Shown piece by piece: positions 1 to 5,442 of a DNA stretch of 5,442 bases; the first letter of the stretch is position 1, and each line of letters opens with the position of its first letter. The DNA is from Caulobacteraceae bacterium. Lineage in GTDB: Bacteria; Pseudomonadota; Alphaproteobacteria; Caulobacterales; Caulobacteraceae. The translations under genes and the position numbers were made by a program. Location of the stretch: NCBI GenBank assembly GCA_947484535.1, contig CANKPO010000114.1, positions 1 through 5,442 on the forward strand, in the 5' to 3' direction. The notes beneath the pieces were generated by a model. The model was not told the DNA's origin. It saw only the letters and a program-made list of their open reading frames with translations, and did not search any database.

Positions 1-570
1 ACGGCCGATCAGGCGGTGCCTTTGGCCCATGCCCTGCTCGAAGGGGGCCTTACCGCGATTGAGGTGACCTTGCGCACCCCCGCCGGATTGCCCGGAATTG
101 AGGCCATCGCCCGCCACGTGCCGCAGATGGCGGTGGGGGCCGGAACGGTACTGTCGCCTGGGGATCTGCATGCGGTGGCCGGGGCGGGCGCAAGCTTTGC
201 CCTATCGCCGGGATCAACGCCCGACCTACTGGCCGCCGCTAAGGCCTCGCCCATTCCCTTCGTACCCGGCGTGGCCACAGCGTCCGAAGTGATGGCCGTT
301 TTAGCCGCCGGTCTGACCACCATGAAACTGTTCCCCGCCTCGATTGTGGGCGGCGTGCCCATGCTTCGGGCGCTGGCAGGACCGCTCAGCGAGGCCATGT
401 TCTGTCCCACCGGCGGGGTCAGTTTGGACAATGCCGCAGCCTATCTGGCGGAGCCGAATGTACTTTGCGTTGGCGGGACCTGGATTGCGTCGCTGGACCT
501 GATCCGTGCGGGAAACTGGGGCGAGATCACCGGCCGCGCCGCTGCTGCTGTTGCGGCCTTGCCAAGATGA
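1..570 (+). CDS. eda: KDPG aldolase (2-dehydro-3-deoxy-phosphogluconate aldolase), 5'-truncated
   Basis: This cytoplasmic class I aldolase splits 2-keto-3-deoxy-6-phosphogluconate into pyruvate and glyceraldehyde 3-phosphate, the last step of the Entner-Doudoroff pathway. The reading frame is open from base 1, so the true start lies left of the window. The GTG at 16 is only an internal valine. Counting from the first codon, the fragment shows EVTLRT (Glu21, the catalytic base), GAGTVL (Thr49), the Schiff-base lysine in MKLFPA (Lys109), and the phosphate-binding CPTGG and VGGTW stretches near the end. The Glu-to-Lys spacing of 88 residues equals that of E. coli Eda (Glu45, Lys133), so about 24 N-terminal residues are missing and the full protein would be about 213 residues, the family norm. 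The enzyme looks intact and functional. Some relatives also act on 4-hydroxy-2-oxoglutarate or KDPGal, which sequence alone does not exclude. An edd, glk or zwf neighbour to the left is likely but not visible. Confidence 0.96.
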   Translation, partial: TADQAVPLAHALLEGGLTAIEVTLRTPAGLPGIEAIARHVPQMAVGAGTVLSPGDLHAVAGAGASFALSPGSTPDLLAAAKASPIPFVPGVATASEVMAVLAAGLTTMKLFPASIVGGVPMLRALAGPLSEAMFCPTGGVSLDNAAAYLAEPNVLCVGGTWIASLDLIRAGNWGEITGRAAAAVAALPR

Positions 571-716
571 GTGCCGTTAATGCCATCTTTCCCGACCCCT
601 TTGCCCCGCTTGTCACGCCCCAATCTGAGCGTCTTTGCGCCTGAGGCCCCATGGCCAGCGGCGTCAAAATCTGAAACAGTAGACCTCTAAGCCCGCCATC
701 CAAAACGGGTGCCCAC

Positions 717-721
717 GGAGG
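717..721 (+). promoter_or_regulatory. Ribosome binding site that sets the start of the CMD-family gene
   Basis: GGAGG ends immediately before an ATG at 722, which leaves no spacer for that codon. The in-frame ATG at 728 sits 6 bases downstream, a normal spacing. The start at 728 (protein beginning MARVPYF) is therefore preferred over the start at 722 (beginning MLMARV). Confidence 0.75.
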
Positions 722-727
722 ATGCTG

Positions 728-1294
728 ATGGCGCGCGTACCCTATTTTGATCGCTCAAAGCTCGAGGGTCGGGCCAAGGCGGCGATGGACAAGCTGCCGC
801 CGCTCAACCTGTTTGCCATGCTGGCCCATAGCGGCGATCTGGTCGATGGCGTGACCAAGCTCGGTAATCAGCTTCTCTCGCATACAGAACTTGATCCATG
901 GCTGCGCGAGATCGTGATCCTGCGGGTCGGGGTCCTTACCGGATCGGCCTATGAGGTCTATCAACATCGCCGTATTGCACAGGCCTACAGGATCGCCGAT
1001 GAGCGCATTGATGCCGTGATTGCAGGCGATATGGCCGCCTTGACGCCGCTGGAACAGGCGGTCTGCGCCATGGTCGAGACCGTACTGGCACTCGGTCGGC
1101 CCAGCGATGAGCAGTTCAATCGGATGATGGAGCTTATCGGCCTTCGACCCCTGCAAGAGTTGGTCCTCACCTGCGGCTACTATTTCATGATCTCGCGCTT
1201 CCTCGTCACCTTTGATGTCGACATTGAAAGCCAAGAGCAGATGGGCGGCGATCGCCCGCCCCTGATCCTGCCGGGCATGGACAAGGCCCTCTAG
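728..1294 (+). CDS. Carboxymuconolactone decarboxylase (CMD/AhpD-fold) family protein
   Basis: This is a 188-residue all-alpha protein of the carboxymuconolactone decarboxylase-like fold, probably cytoplasmic because no signal peptide is seen. The family signature falls at residues 58-82: WLREIVILRVG, then the acid-histidine pair in YEVYQH (Glu76, His80). AhpD-type members carry a CxxC peroxidatic pair here, but this protein has none. Its only cysteines are Cys113 and Cys149, far apart in sequence, so alkylhydroperoxidase activity of the AhpD kind is unlikely. The layout instead matches a large group of uncharacterised CMD-family proteins with an ExxxH motif, some of which act as decarboxylases or hydrolases on cyclic acids. 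The substrate cannot be named. The C-terminal tail after residue 165 is Pro/Gly-rich and lies outside the core fold. The gene stands 157 bases after eda and 85 bases before the sulfatase start, so cotranscription with either is possible but unproven. Confidence 0.85.
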   Translation: MARVPYFDRSKLEGRAKAAMDKLPPLNLFAMLAHSGDLVDGVTKLGNQLLSHTELDPWLREIVILRVGVLTGSAYEVYQHRRIAQAYRIADERIDAVIAGDMAALTPLEQAVCAMVETVLALGRPSDEQFNRMMELIGLRPLQELVLTCGYYFMISRFLVTFDVDIESQEQMGGDRPPLILPGMDKAL

Positions 1295-1315
1295 GCCATC
1301 TGCACAAGATGGCCT
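1293..1315 (+). terminator. Hairpin at the end of the CMD gene, possible weak terminator
   Basis: A perfect 8-bp inverted repeat, AGGCCATC and GATGGCCT, encloses a 7-base loop and begins inside the TAG stop. No T-run follows directly; the nearest is TTTTT at 1332-1336, 16 bases on. It is therefore not a textbook intrinsic terminator. It could instead stabilise the 3' end of the mRNA or attenuate readthrough into the sulfatase gene. Confidence 0.35.
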
Positions 1316-1379
1316 GCAGACGACCTGTCAATTTTTGAGCACCCATCGGCATGAGCCGAACGATCGAATGGAACCTGAG

Positions 1380-3335
1380 ATGATGTTTCGTAAGACCCTG
1401 ATGAGCATGGTGGCCATGGCCACCCTGGCCGCCGTTCCGGCCCATGCGGGCGATCCGGCCTCTTCGGCCACCAAGGCGGCCCAGAGTGCGCTGGCCAAGA
1501 CCTTGCCCTTTGCGGATCGACAGGATTTTGACTTTGCCTCACGCGGCTACCTCGGCACGCGCACCGACCCGATCATCAAGCGCGCCGATGGCACGGTGGT
1601 CTGGGACCTGAACGCCTATGAATTCGTCAAGGGTGACGCGCCCGATACGGTCAATCCGAGCCTTTGGCGTCACGATCAGGTGCTGGCCAAGTCGGGCCTG
1701 TTCCAAGTCTCCGACACCATCTGGCAGGTGCGCGGCTTCGACATTTCCAACGTCACCTTCATCAAGGGCAAGACCGGATGGATCGTCATTGACCCGCTGA
1801 CCAGCGCCGAGGTGGCCAAGGCGGCGCTCGAACTGGTCAATGAAAAGCTCGGCACCCGACCCATCGTGGCCATGATCTATACCCACAGCCACGGCGACCA
1901 TTTCGGCGGCGTCAAGGGCATGATCGATCAGAAGGATGTCGATGACGGCAAGGTTCAGGTCATCGCCCCGCAAGGCTTTATGGAGCATGCGGTTTCGGAA
2001 AATATCATTGCCGGAACCGCGATGAACCGCCGCGCCACCTATCAGTTCGGCTATTTTCTAGCGCCTGGCCCTGGAGGTCAGATGGGCAATGGCATTGGAC
2101 TGGCGGTCTCTAAGGGCACGATCACCCTAATCGCGCCCACAGTCTCGATCACCAAGACCGGCGAAGAGATGGTCCTTGATGGGGTGCGGGTCCAGTTCCA
2201 GATCACGCCGGGCACCGAAGCCCCTGCTGAGATGAACCTCTTTCTGCCCGATCTGAAAATTCTCGCCATGGCCGAAAATGCCAATGTGACCATGCACAAT
2301 GTCTTGACCCCGCGTGGGGCCTTGGTGCGCGATGCAAAGGCTTGGGCTGATTATCTGACGGAGTCGGTGCGGCTCTATGGGGGCAATACCGATATCATGT
2401 TTACCAGCCACGGCTGGCCGCGCTTTGGTAAGGCCGAGGTCAATGGCTTTTTGGAAAATCACCGTGACGCCTACAAGTACCTGCACGATCAGTCGGTGCG
2501 TCTGATGAACCAGGGCCTGACCGGTGAAGAGATCGCGGCCAAGGTCGTCCTGCCCAAGGCGCTGAACGATAGCTGGTACAATAGGGGTTATTACGGGACC
2601 ATGCGGTTCAACAGCCGCGCCGTCTATCAGCGCTATATGGGCTGGTACGATGGCAATCCGGTTCACCTTGCCGATCTGCCGCCGGCCGAAGAGGGCAAGC
2701 GCTATGTCGCGGCCATGGGCGGGGCCGACAAGGTTATGGCCCTCGCCAAGCTCTCGATCGACAAGGGTGACTATAGCTGGGCCGCGACCTTGCTGAACAA
2801 TGTGGTGATGGGCGATAGCGCCAATGTTACTGCCCGCGAGATGCTGGCCAGCGCCTATGATCAGTTGGGCTATCAGCAGGAAAGCTCGCTGGGCCGTAAC
2901 ATCTATCTGATGGGTGCGACCGAACTGCGCAAGGGCGTGCAAAAATCGGCGACCATACCCATGTCCAACGACTTGGTGGCCAATCTGCCGACCGCCATGC
3001 TGTTTGATCTTCTGTCCGTGCGGCTCGATGCAGCAAAGGCTGAAGGCGTCAATCTGAAGCTGGCCATGGTGTTCCCGGACCGCAATGAAAGCGTCTATAT
3101 CCGCGTACGCAATGGCGTCCTGATCGCTGAACCGGGCGCGGCACCGGGACCGGTCGATGCGACCTTGACCGTGGCCCGCCCGCTGTTCTTGCAAAGCATC
3201 CTGACGGGCACGTCGCTGGCCTCTGCAGTGATGACCGGCAAGGCCAAGATTAACGGCGATATGCGCGCCTTTGGTAAGCTGACCGAACTGTTCGACAAGG
3301 GCGGTGGGGACTTCCCAATCGTCACGCGGCCCTGA
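1380..3335 (+). CDS. Exported alkylsulfatase, metallo-beta-lactamase fold (SdsA1/YjcS family)
   Basis: The enzyme is predicted to hydrolyse alkyl sulfates such as SDS to alcohol and sulfate in the periplasm or outside the cell. From the ATG at 1380 it is 651 residues, close to SdsA1. Residues 1-23 form a signal peptide: MMFRK, a hydrophobic core, then AHA before a predicted cut at Gly24. The metallo-beta-lactamase domain follows with THSHGDH (His169, His171, Asp173, His174), Glu280 in TPGTEAPAE, Glu299 in AMAEN, and His344 in FTSHGW. These positions match the SdsA1 zinc ligands as I remember them. His306 (TMHN) aligns with the proposed catalytic His of Pisa1. An alkylsulfatase dimerisation region spans about 360-500 (RGYYGTM, YQRYMGWYDGNP, EEGKRYV), and an SCP2-like C-terminal domain about 535-648. 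Phe410 occupies the spot where I recall His in the usual SHN motif, and Gly345 replaces the second His of SHHW. Start alternatives are ATG 1368, ATG 1383 and TTG 1335. The family is certain; the natural substrate and chain preference are inferred. Confidence 0.93.
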   Translation: MMFRKTLMSMVAMATLAAVPAHAGDPASSATKAAQSALAKTLPFADRQDFDFASRGYLGTRTDPIIKRADGTVVWDLNAYEFVKGDAPDTVNPSLWRHDQVLAKSGLFQVSDTIWQVRGFDISNVTFIKGKTGWIVIDPLTSAEVAKAALELVNEKLGTRPIVAMIYTHSHGDHFGGVKGMIDQKDVDDGKVQVIAPQGFMEHAVSENIIAGTAMNRRATYQFGYFLAPGPGGQMGNGIGLAVSKGTITLIAPTVSITKTGEEMVLDGVRVQFQITPGTEAPAEMNLFLPDLKILAMAENANVTMHNVLTPRGALVRDAKAWADYLTESVRLYGGNTDIMFTSHGWPRFGKAEVNGFLENHRDAYKYLHDQSVRLMNQGLTGEEIAAKVVLPKALNDSWYNRGYYGTMRFNSRAVYQRYMGWYDGNPVHLADLPPAEEGKRYVAAMGGADKVMALAKLSIDKGDYSWAATLLNNVVMGDSANVTAREMLASAYDQLGYQQESSLGRNIYLMGATELRKGVQKSATIPMSNDLVANLPTAMLFDLLSVRLDAAKAEGVNLKLAMVFPDRNESVYIRVRNGVLIAEPGAAPGPVDATLTVARPLFLQSILTGTSLASAVMTGKAKINGDMRAFGKLTELFDKGGGDFPIVTRP

Positions 3336-3489
3336 TCTTAGGCGTGGCGCTAGGCTTCAGTCCCATCGACCCGACTGAGGCCCTCTATTGGAGCGCCGTG
3401 GTCAATGGCGTCATTTCCGTGCCGATCATGGCAGCGATGTTGGTGGTCGCCACCAGCCGTCACCGCCATGTTCTTAGGCATGTAGGCTT
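3336..3489 (+). repeat. Repeated TAGGC-rich motif pair flanking most of the transporter remnant
   Basis: TCTTAGGC followed by TAGGCTT occurs twice in the same order: at 3336-3343 with 3351-3357 (7-base gap), and at 3472-3479 with 3483-3489 (3-base gap). The two copies lie about 136 bases apart around the transporter-like segment. A further GCTAGGCTT appears after dctA at 4838-4846, matching 3349-3357 over 9 bases. The function is unknown; it could be a small recombination scar, protein-binding sites, or chance. Confidence 0.4.
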
Positions 3490-3495
3490 GCCTAA
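3474..3495. repeat. Inverted repeat upstream of dctA
   Basis: TTAGGCA at 3474-3480 and TGCCTAA at 3489-3495 form perfect 7-bp arms around an 8-base loop, 48 bases before the dctA start. It could be an operator or an mRNA hairpin. There is no T-run, so it is not a normal intrinsic terminator. Confidence 0.45.
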
Positions 3496-3543
3496 CGCCC
3501 CTGACCCAGCAATCGTGCGGGCCAGATCAAATCGGGGCGGACA

Positions 3544-4827
3544 ATGACAACGGCAGAGACGACAACGGATGGGGCGAGCAAGAGCCCTTGGTACAGCCAT
3601 CTCTATTTTCAGGTTCTGATCGCGATCACAGCGGGGGCCCTGATCGGGCACTTCAACCCAACCTTGGGCGAGTCGCTCAAGCCGCTGGGGGATGCCTTCA
3701 TCAAGCTCGTCAAGATGGTGATCGGGCCGGTCATTTTCCTAACCATCGTCACGGGCATTGCCGGGATGAGCGATCTGAAGACCTTTGGCCGGGCCACGGC
3801 CAAGGCCTTTGCCTATTTCTTCACCTTCTCGACCCTGGCCCTGATCGTCGGTCTGATTGTGGCCAATCTGGTTCAGCCCGGCGCAGGGATGAATATTGAT
3901 CCGGCCAGCCTCGACACGACCAAGGTCGCGGACTTTGCGGCCAAGGCCCACGAGACCACCATTGTCGGGTTCCTGACGGCCATCATTCCAGACACGGTGG
4001 CCAGCGCCTTTGTTGATGGCAACATCCTGCAGGTCCTGTTCTTCTCGATCACCTTCGGCATTGCGCTGTTCTTGGTCGGGGACAAGGGCAAGCCGGTGGT
4101 GGATCTGCTGGAGTCGCTGAGCCACGGATTCTTCCGCCTCGTTGCGATCTTGATGAAGGCTGCCCCGATTGGGGCCTTTGGGGCCTTTGCCTTTACCATC
4201 GGCAAATATGGCATTGGGTCCCTCGTCCATCTGGCCACCTTGGTCGCCTGTTTCTATCTAACCTCGGCCCTGTTTGTGGTGGTGGTTCTGGGTCTTGTGG
4301 CCAGGTTCAATGGCTTTTCGATCTTTCGCCTGATCGCCTATCTGAAGACCGAACTGTTCTTGGTCTTGGGCACCAGTTCGTCGGAATCGGCGCTGCCCAG
4401 CCTGATGGACAAGATGGAACGGGCGGGCTGTGCCAAGCCGATTGTCGGTCTGGTCGTCCCGACCGGCTATTCGTTCAATCTCGACGGCACCAACATCTAT
4501 ATGACCTTAGCGGCCCTGTTCATTGCTCAAGCGACGGGCGTGCATCTGAGCTTTGGCGATCAGCTCCTGCTGCTCGGTGTGGCGATGATCAGTTCCAAGG
4601 GCGCAGCAGGCGTGACGGGCGCGGGTTTCATCACCTTGGCCGCAACCTTGTCGGTCATGCCGTCTGTGCCGGTGGCGGGCATGGCCCTGATCCTTGGCAT
4701 TGACCGCTTCATGTCCGAGTGCCGGGCCATCACCAACTTCATCGGCAATGCTGTGGCCACCATTGTGGTCGCCCGCTGGGAAGGGGCGCTGGACAAGGAT
4801 GCTCTGGACGCAGCCCTCAAGGGTTAG
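3544..4827 (+). CDS. dctA: C4-dicarboxylate:cation symporter (DctA type, DAACS family)
   Basis: This inner-membrane secondary transporter takes up succinate, fumarate, malate and related acids with cations. The protein has 427 residues, the usual DctA length. It is collinear with E. coli DctA from LYFQVL (residues 20-25) through [35 protein letters not shown] and [17 protein letters not shown]. The substrate-binding elements are complete: GTSSSES in hairpin loop 1 (276-282), NLDGT in TM7 (312-316), [13 protein letters not shown] in hairpin loop 2 (350-362), and [15 protein letters not shown] in TM8 (385-399). A hydrophilic N-terminal tail ([10 protein letters not shown]...) is about ten residues longer than in E. 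coli, with no internal ATG that would remove it. The only Shine-Dalgarno-like sequence is GGGGCGG at 3534-3540, 3 bases from the ATG, so initiation may lean on translation from upstream; the TGA of the preceding frame overlaps this ATG. No dctB/dctD regulators are visible. The C-terminus is short and ends in a duplicated LKG-stop. Confidence 0.96.
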   Translation: MTTAETTTDGASKSPWYSHLYFQVLIAITAGALIGHFNPTLGESLKPLGDAFIKLVKMVIGPVIFLTIVTGIAGMSDLKTFGRATAKAFAYFFTFSTLALIVGLIVANLVQPGAGMNIDPASLDTTKVADFAAKAHETTIVGFLTAIIPDTVASAFVDGNILQVLFFSITFGIALFLVGDKGKPVVDLLESLSHGFFRLVAILMKAAPIGAFGAFAFTIGKYGIGSLVHLATLVACFYLTSALFVVVVLGLVARFNGFSIFRLIAYLKTELFLVLGTSSSESALPSLMDKMERAGCAKPIVGLVVPTGYSFNLDGTNIYMTLAALFIAQATGVHLSFGDQLLLLGVAMISSKGAAGVTGAGFITLAATLSVMPSVPVAGMALILGIDRFMSECRAITNFIGNAVATIVVARWEGALDKDALDAALKG

Positions 4828-4845
4828 ACGCTCAAGGGCTAGGCT
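4816..4845 (+). repeat. 15-bp imperfect tandem duplication across the dctA stop codon
   Basis: CTCAAGGGTTAGACG (4816-4830) is followed directly by CTCAAGGGCTAGGCT (4831-4845), identical at 12 of 15 positions. Because the unit is 15 bases, the second copy stays in frame: dctA ends Leu-Lys-Gly-stop (TAG 4825-4827), then Thr-Leu-Lys-Gly-stop (TAG 4840-4842). Readthrough of the first stop would add only five residues. Confidence 0.75.
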
Positions 4846-4860
4846 TACGCAGCGACACGG

Positions 4861-4890
4861 TTGGCAAGGTCCGTCGGCTGGTTCAAGATA
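4861..4890 (+). promoter_or_regulatory. Possible sigma70-type promoter for the oxidoreductase gene
   Basis: TTGGCA (4861-4866) and AAGATA (4885-4890) are separated by 18 bases and lie 50 bases before the ATG. The -35 match is fair and the -10 match is poor. It is offered only because a gap between dctA and the next gene makes a promoter here plausible. Confidence 0.2.
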
Positions 4891-4922
4891 ACGGCGATAA
4901 CATAAACAGGTCTGTAGAGACC
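4887..4922. repeat. Direct repeat plus small palindrome, candidate operator
   Basis: GATAAC occurs at 4887-4892 and again at 4896-4901 (9-base period), and GGTCT/AGACC at 4909-4913 and 4918-4922 forms a 5-bp inverted repeat with a GTAG centre. Both lie just upstream of the ribosome binding site of the oxidoreductase gene, where a repressor site or leader hairpin would be expected. The repeats are short and could be chance. Confidence 0.3.
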
Positions 4923-4927
4923 GACCC

Positions 4928-4932
4928 GGAGG
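4928..4932 (+). promoter_or_regulatory. Strong ribosome binding site of the oxidoreductase gene
   Basis: GGAGG lies 7 bases before the ATG at 4940, ideal spacing. This fixes the start and suggests efficient, independent translation, in contrast to the poor site before dctA. Confidence 0.85.
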
Positions 4933-4939
4933 AACGACC

Positions 4940-5442
4940 ATGAAAGCCATTCGTCTCAAACAGCCCGGCGGGCTGGACAATCTCACGGTCGGCACGGCTG
5001 AGGCCGCCGCCCCCGGCCGGGGTGAGATCAGTGTCCGCATCCATGCCAGCTCGTTGAACTATCACGACTATATGGTCGTGCTTGGTGCGATCCCGACCCC
5101 AGAGGGCCGCATCCCCATGTCCGATGGAGCGGGCGTGGTCACGGCGGTCGGCGAGGGCGTGAGCGAGTTTGCGGTGGGCGATAATGTCGTCAGCACCTTT
5201 TTCCCGAACTGGCCCAATGGCGAAGCGGACCTGTCCAATATGGGCCATGTCCCCGGCGACAGCGCCGACGGTTTTGCCCGTCAGATCGTGACTATGCCCA
5301 CCGCCGCCTTCACCCACGCGCCCAAGGGCTATAGCCATGCAGAGGCCGCGACCCTGACCTGCGCAGGCCTGACGGCTTGGCGCGCTCTGGTGCCCAACGG
5401 CAATCTCAAGGCCGGGGACACGGTTCTGGTGCAGGGCACGGG
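4940..5442 (+). CDS. Zinc-independent MDR-family NAD(P)-dependent oxidoreductase (quinone reductase-like), 3'-truncated
   Basis: The first 167 residues of a medium-chain dehydrogenase/reductase are present; the window edge cuts the gene as the nucleotide-binding Rossmann motif begins (VLVQGTG). The N-terminal GroES-like domain is clear: MKAIRLKQPGGLDNL, ISVRIHASSLNYHDYMVVLG (residues 30-49), IPMSDGAGVVTAVGEGV (58-74), and FAVGDNV (77-83). The cysteine that binds catalytic zinc in true alcohol dehydrogenases is absent (LNYHDY at 39-44), and no structural-zinc four-cysteine cluster is seen. This points to the zinc-free quinone oxidoreductase/enoyl reductase-like branch, often annotated as NAD(P)-dependent alcohol dehydrogenase. 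AATLTCAGLTAWRAL (136-150) is the usual lead-in to the cofactor domain. The full protein would be about 330-340 residues. The substrate cannot be told from this half. A single strong GGAGG and a 112-base gap after dctA suggest its own transcription unit or a loose operon. Confidence 0.9.
   Translation, partial: MKAIRLKQPGGLDNLTVGTAEAAAPGRGEISVRIHASSLNYHDYMVVLGAIPTPEGRIPMSDGAGVVTAVGEGVSEFAVGDNVVSTFFPNWPNGEADLSNMGHVPGDSADGFARQIVTMPTAAFTHAPKGYSHAEAATLTCAGLTAWRALVPNGNLKAGDTVLVQGT

Larger units (their letters stand above)
3323..3547 (+). pseudogene. Remnant of an Nramp-type (MntH-like) metal transporter, C-terminal part
   Basis: In the frame read from 3323 the translation runs HAALILGVALGFSPIDPTEA and continues ALYWSAVVNGVISVPIMAAM. 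This resembles the late transmembrane segments of Nramp divalent-metal transporters, where a (S/T)PIDPIKAL(F/Y)WSAV(I/V)NGV pattern precedes a hydrophobic helix and a basic loop. The similarity fades after VVATSRHRHVL, and the final helix expected in the family is absent. Nothing upstream in this frame is Nramp-like because it runs into the sulfatase coding sequence. The piece of about 75 codons is thus broken at both ends, against roughly 400-450 residues for a whole transporter. A GTG at 3344 could start a 67-residue peptide, but it lacks a good ribosome binding site. The frame ends in a TGA overlapping the dctA start. The assignment rests on remembered family patterns, not a search. A small membrane protein of independent origin is the main alternative. 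Confidence 0.62.

Noticed and set aside
16..18. GTG as the start of the aldolase
   Set aside because: The frame is open to base 1 and upstream codons still align with the family. About 24 residues are missing, so the real start lies outside the window.
571..716. Promoter or terminator between eda and the CMD gene
   Set aside because: TTGTCA at 610-615 has no acceptable -10 partner at normal spacing, and no stable hairpin with a T-run is visible.
1335..1337. TTG as the start of the alkylsulfatase
   Set aside because: It would place 15 charged residues before a clean signal peptide and has no ribosome binding site. ATG 1380 gives a normal n-region and residue numbering matching SdsA1.
2127..3194. 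Long 355-codon open frame on the minus strand inside the sulfatase gene
   Set aside because: It lies wholly opposite a well-supported gene. Its translation is rich in Gln, His, Ile and Gly with no family pattern, as expected from codon bias on the sense strand.
3477..3491. Sigma54-like -24/-12 element before dctA (GG ... GC)
   Set aside because: DctA genes are sometimes sigma54-dependent, but the spacing between GG and GC is 11 bases instead of 10 and the flanking consensus is poor. No dctD-like regulator is visible.
3739..4238. Two overlapping minus-strand open frames inside dctA
   Set aside because: The dctA frame is conserved throughout. The antisense translations show no recognisable motif and are shadows.
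4812..4840. AGCCCT/AGGGCT inverted repeat as a dctA terminator
   Set aside because: The arms are 6 bp with a 17-base loop, overlap a tandem duplication that explains the similarity, and are not followed by a T-run.

Overview
The window looks like ordinary chromosomal DNA of a moderately GC-rich (roughly 60% by eye) Gram-negative bacterium. An alphaproteobacterium of the Caulobacterales or Sphingomonadales type fits best. That placement is an inference from an Entner-Doudoroff aldolase, a secreted alkylsulfatase and a DctA symporter next to each other, and from codon use; no rRNA or marker gene fixes it. All recognisable genes lie on the + strand.

Layout. 1-570 is the 3' part of a KDPG aldolase gene (eda), cut by the left edge. 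571-727 is a short gap with no clear promoter or terminator; it ends in a strong GGAGG ribosome binding site. 728-1294 encodes a carboxymuconolactone decarboxylase-fold protein without the redox cysteine pair. A perfect 8-bp hairpin overlaps its stop. 1380-3335 encodes an exported metallo-beta-lactamase-fold alkylsulfatase (SdsA1/YjcS family) with a complete set of metal ligands. 3323-3547 holds a short fragment that reads as the C-terminal part of an Nramp-type metal transporter, truncated at both ends. 3544-4827 is a full-length dctA-type C4-dicarboxylate symporter gene. 4828-4939 is a gap with small repeats and a GGAGG site. 4940-5442 is the 5' part of a zinc-independent medium-chain dehydrogenase/quinone oxidoreductase, cut by the right edge.

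How the genes may work together. The aldolase belongs to central sugar catabolism and probably continues an Entner-Doudoroff cluster to the left. The sulfatase would release alcohol and sulfate from alkyl sulfates in the periplasm. A dehydrogenase and a dicarboxylate importer nearby fit a loose carbon-scavenging theme, but the gaps between genes do not prove one operon.

I see no CRISPR array, tRNA, rRNA, insertion sequence or phage gene, and no sign of a new multi-gene system. The most interesting points are the transporter remnant wedged between the sulfatase and dctA, its ATGA overlap with dctA, an in-frame duplication of the dctA stop region, and divergent positions in the sulfatase active site.
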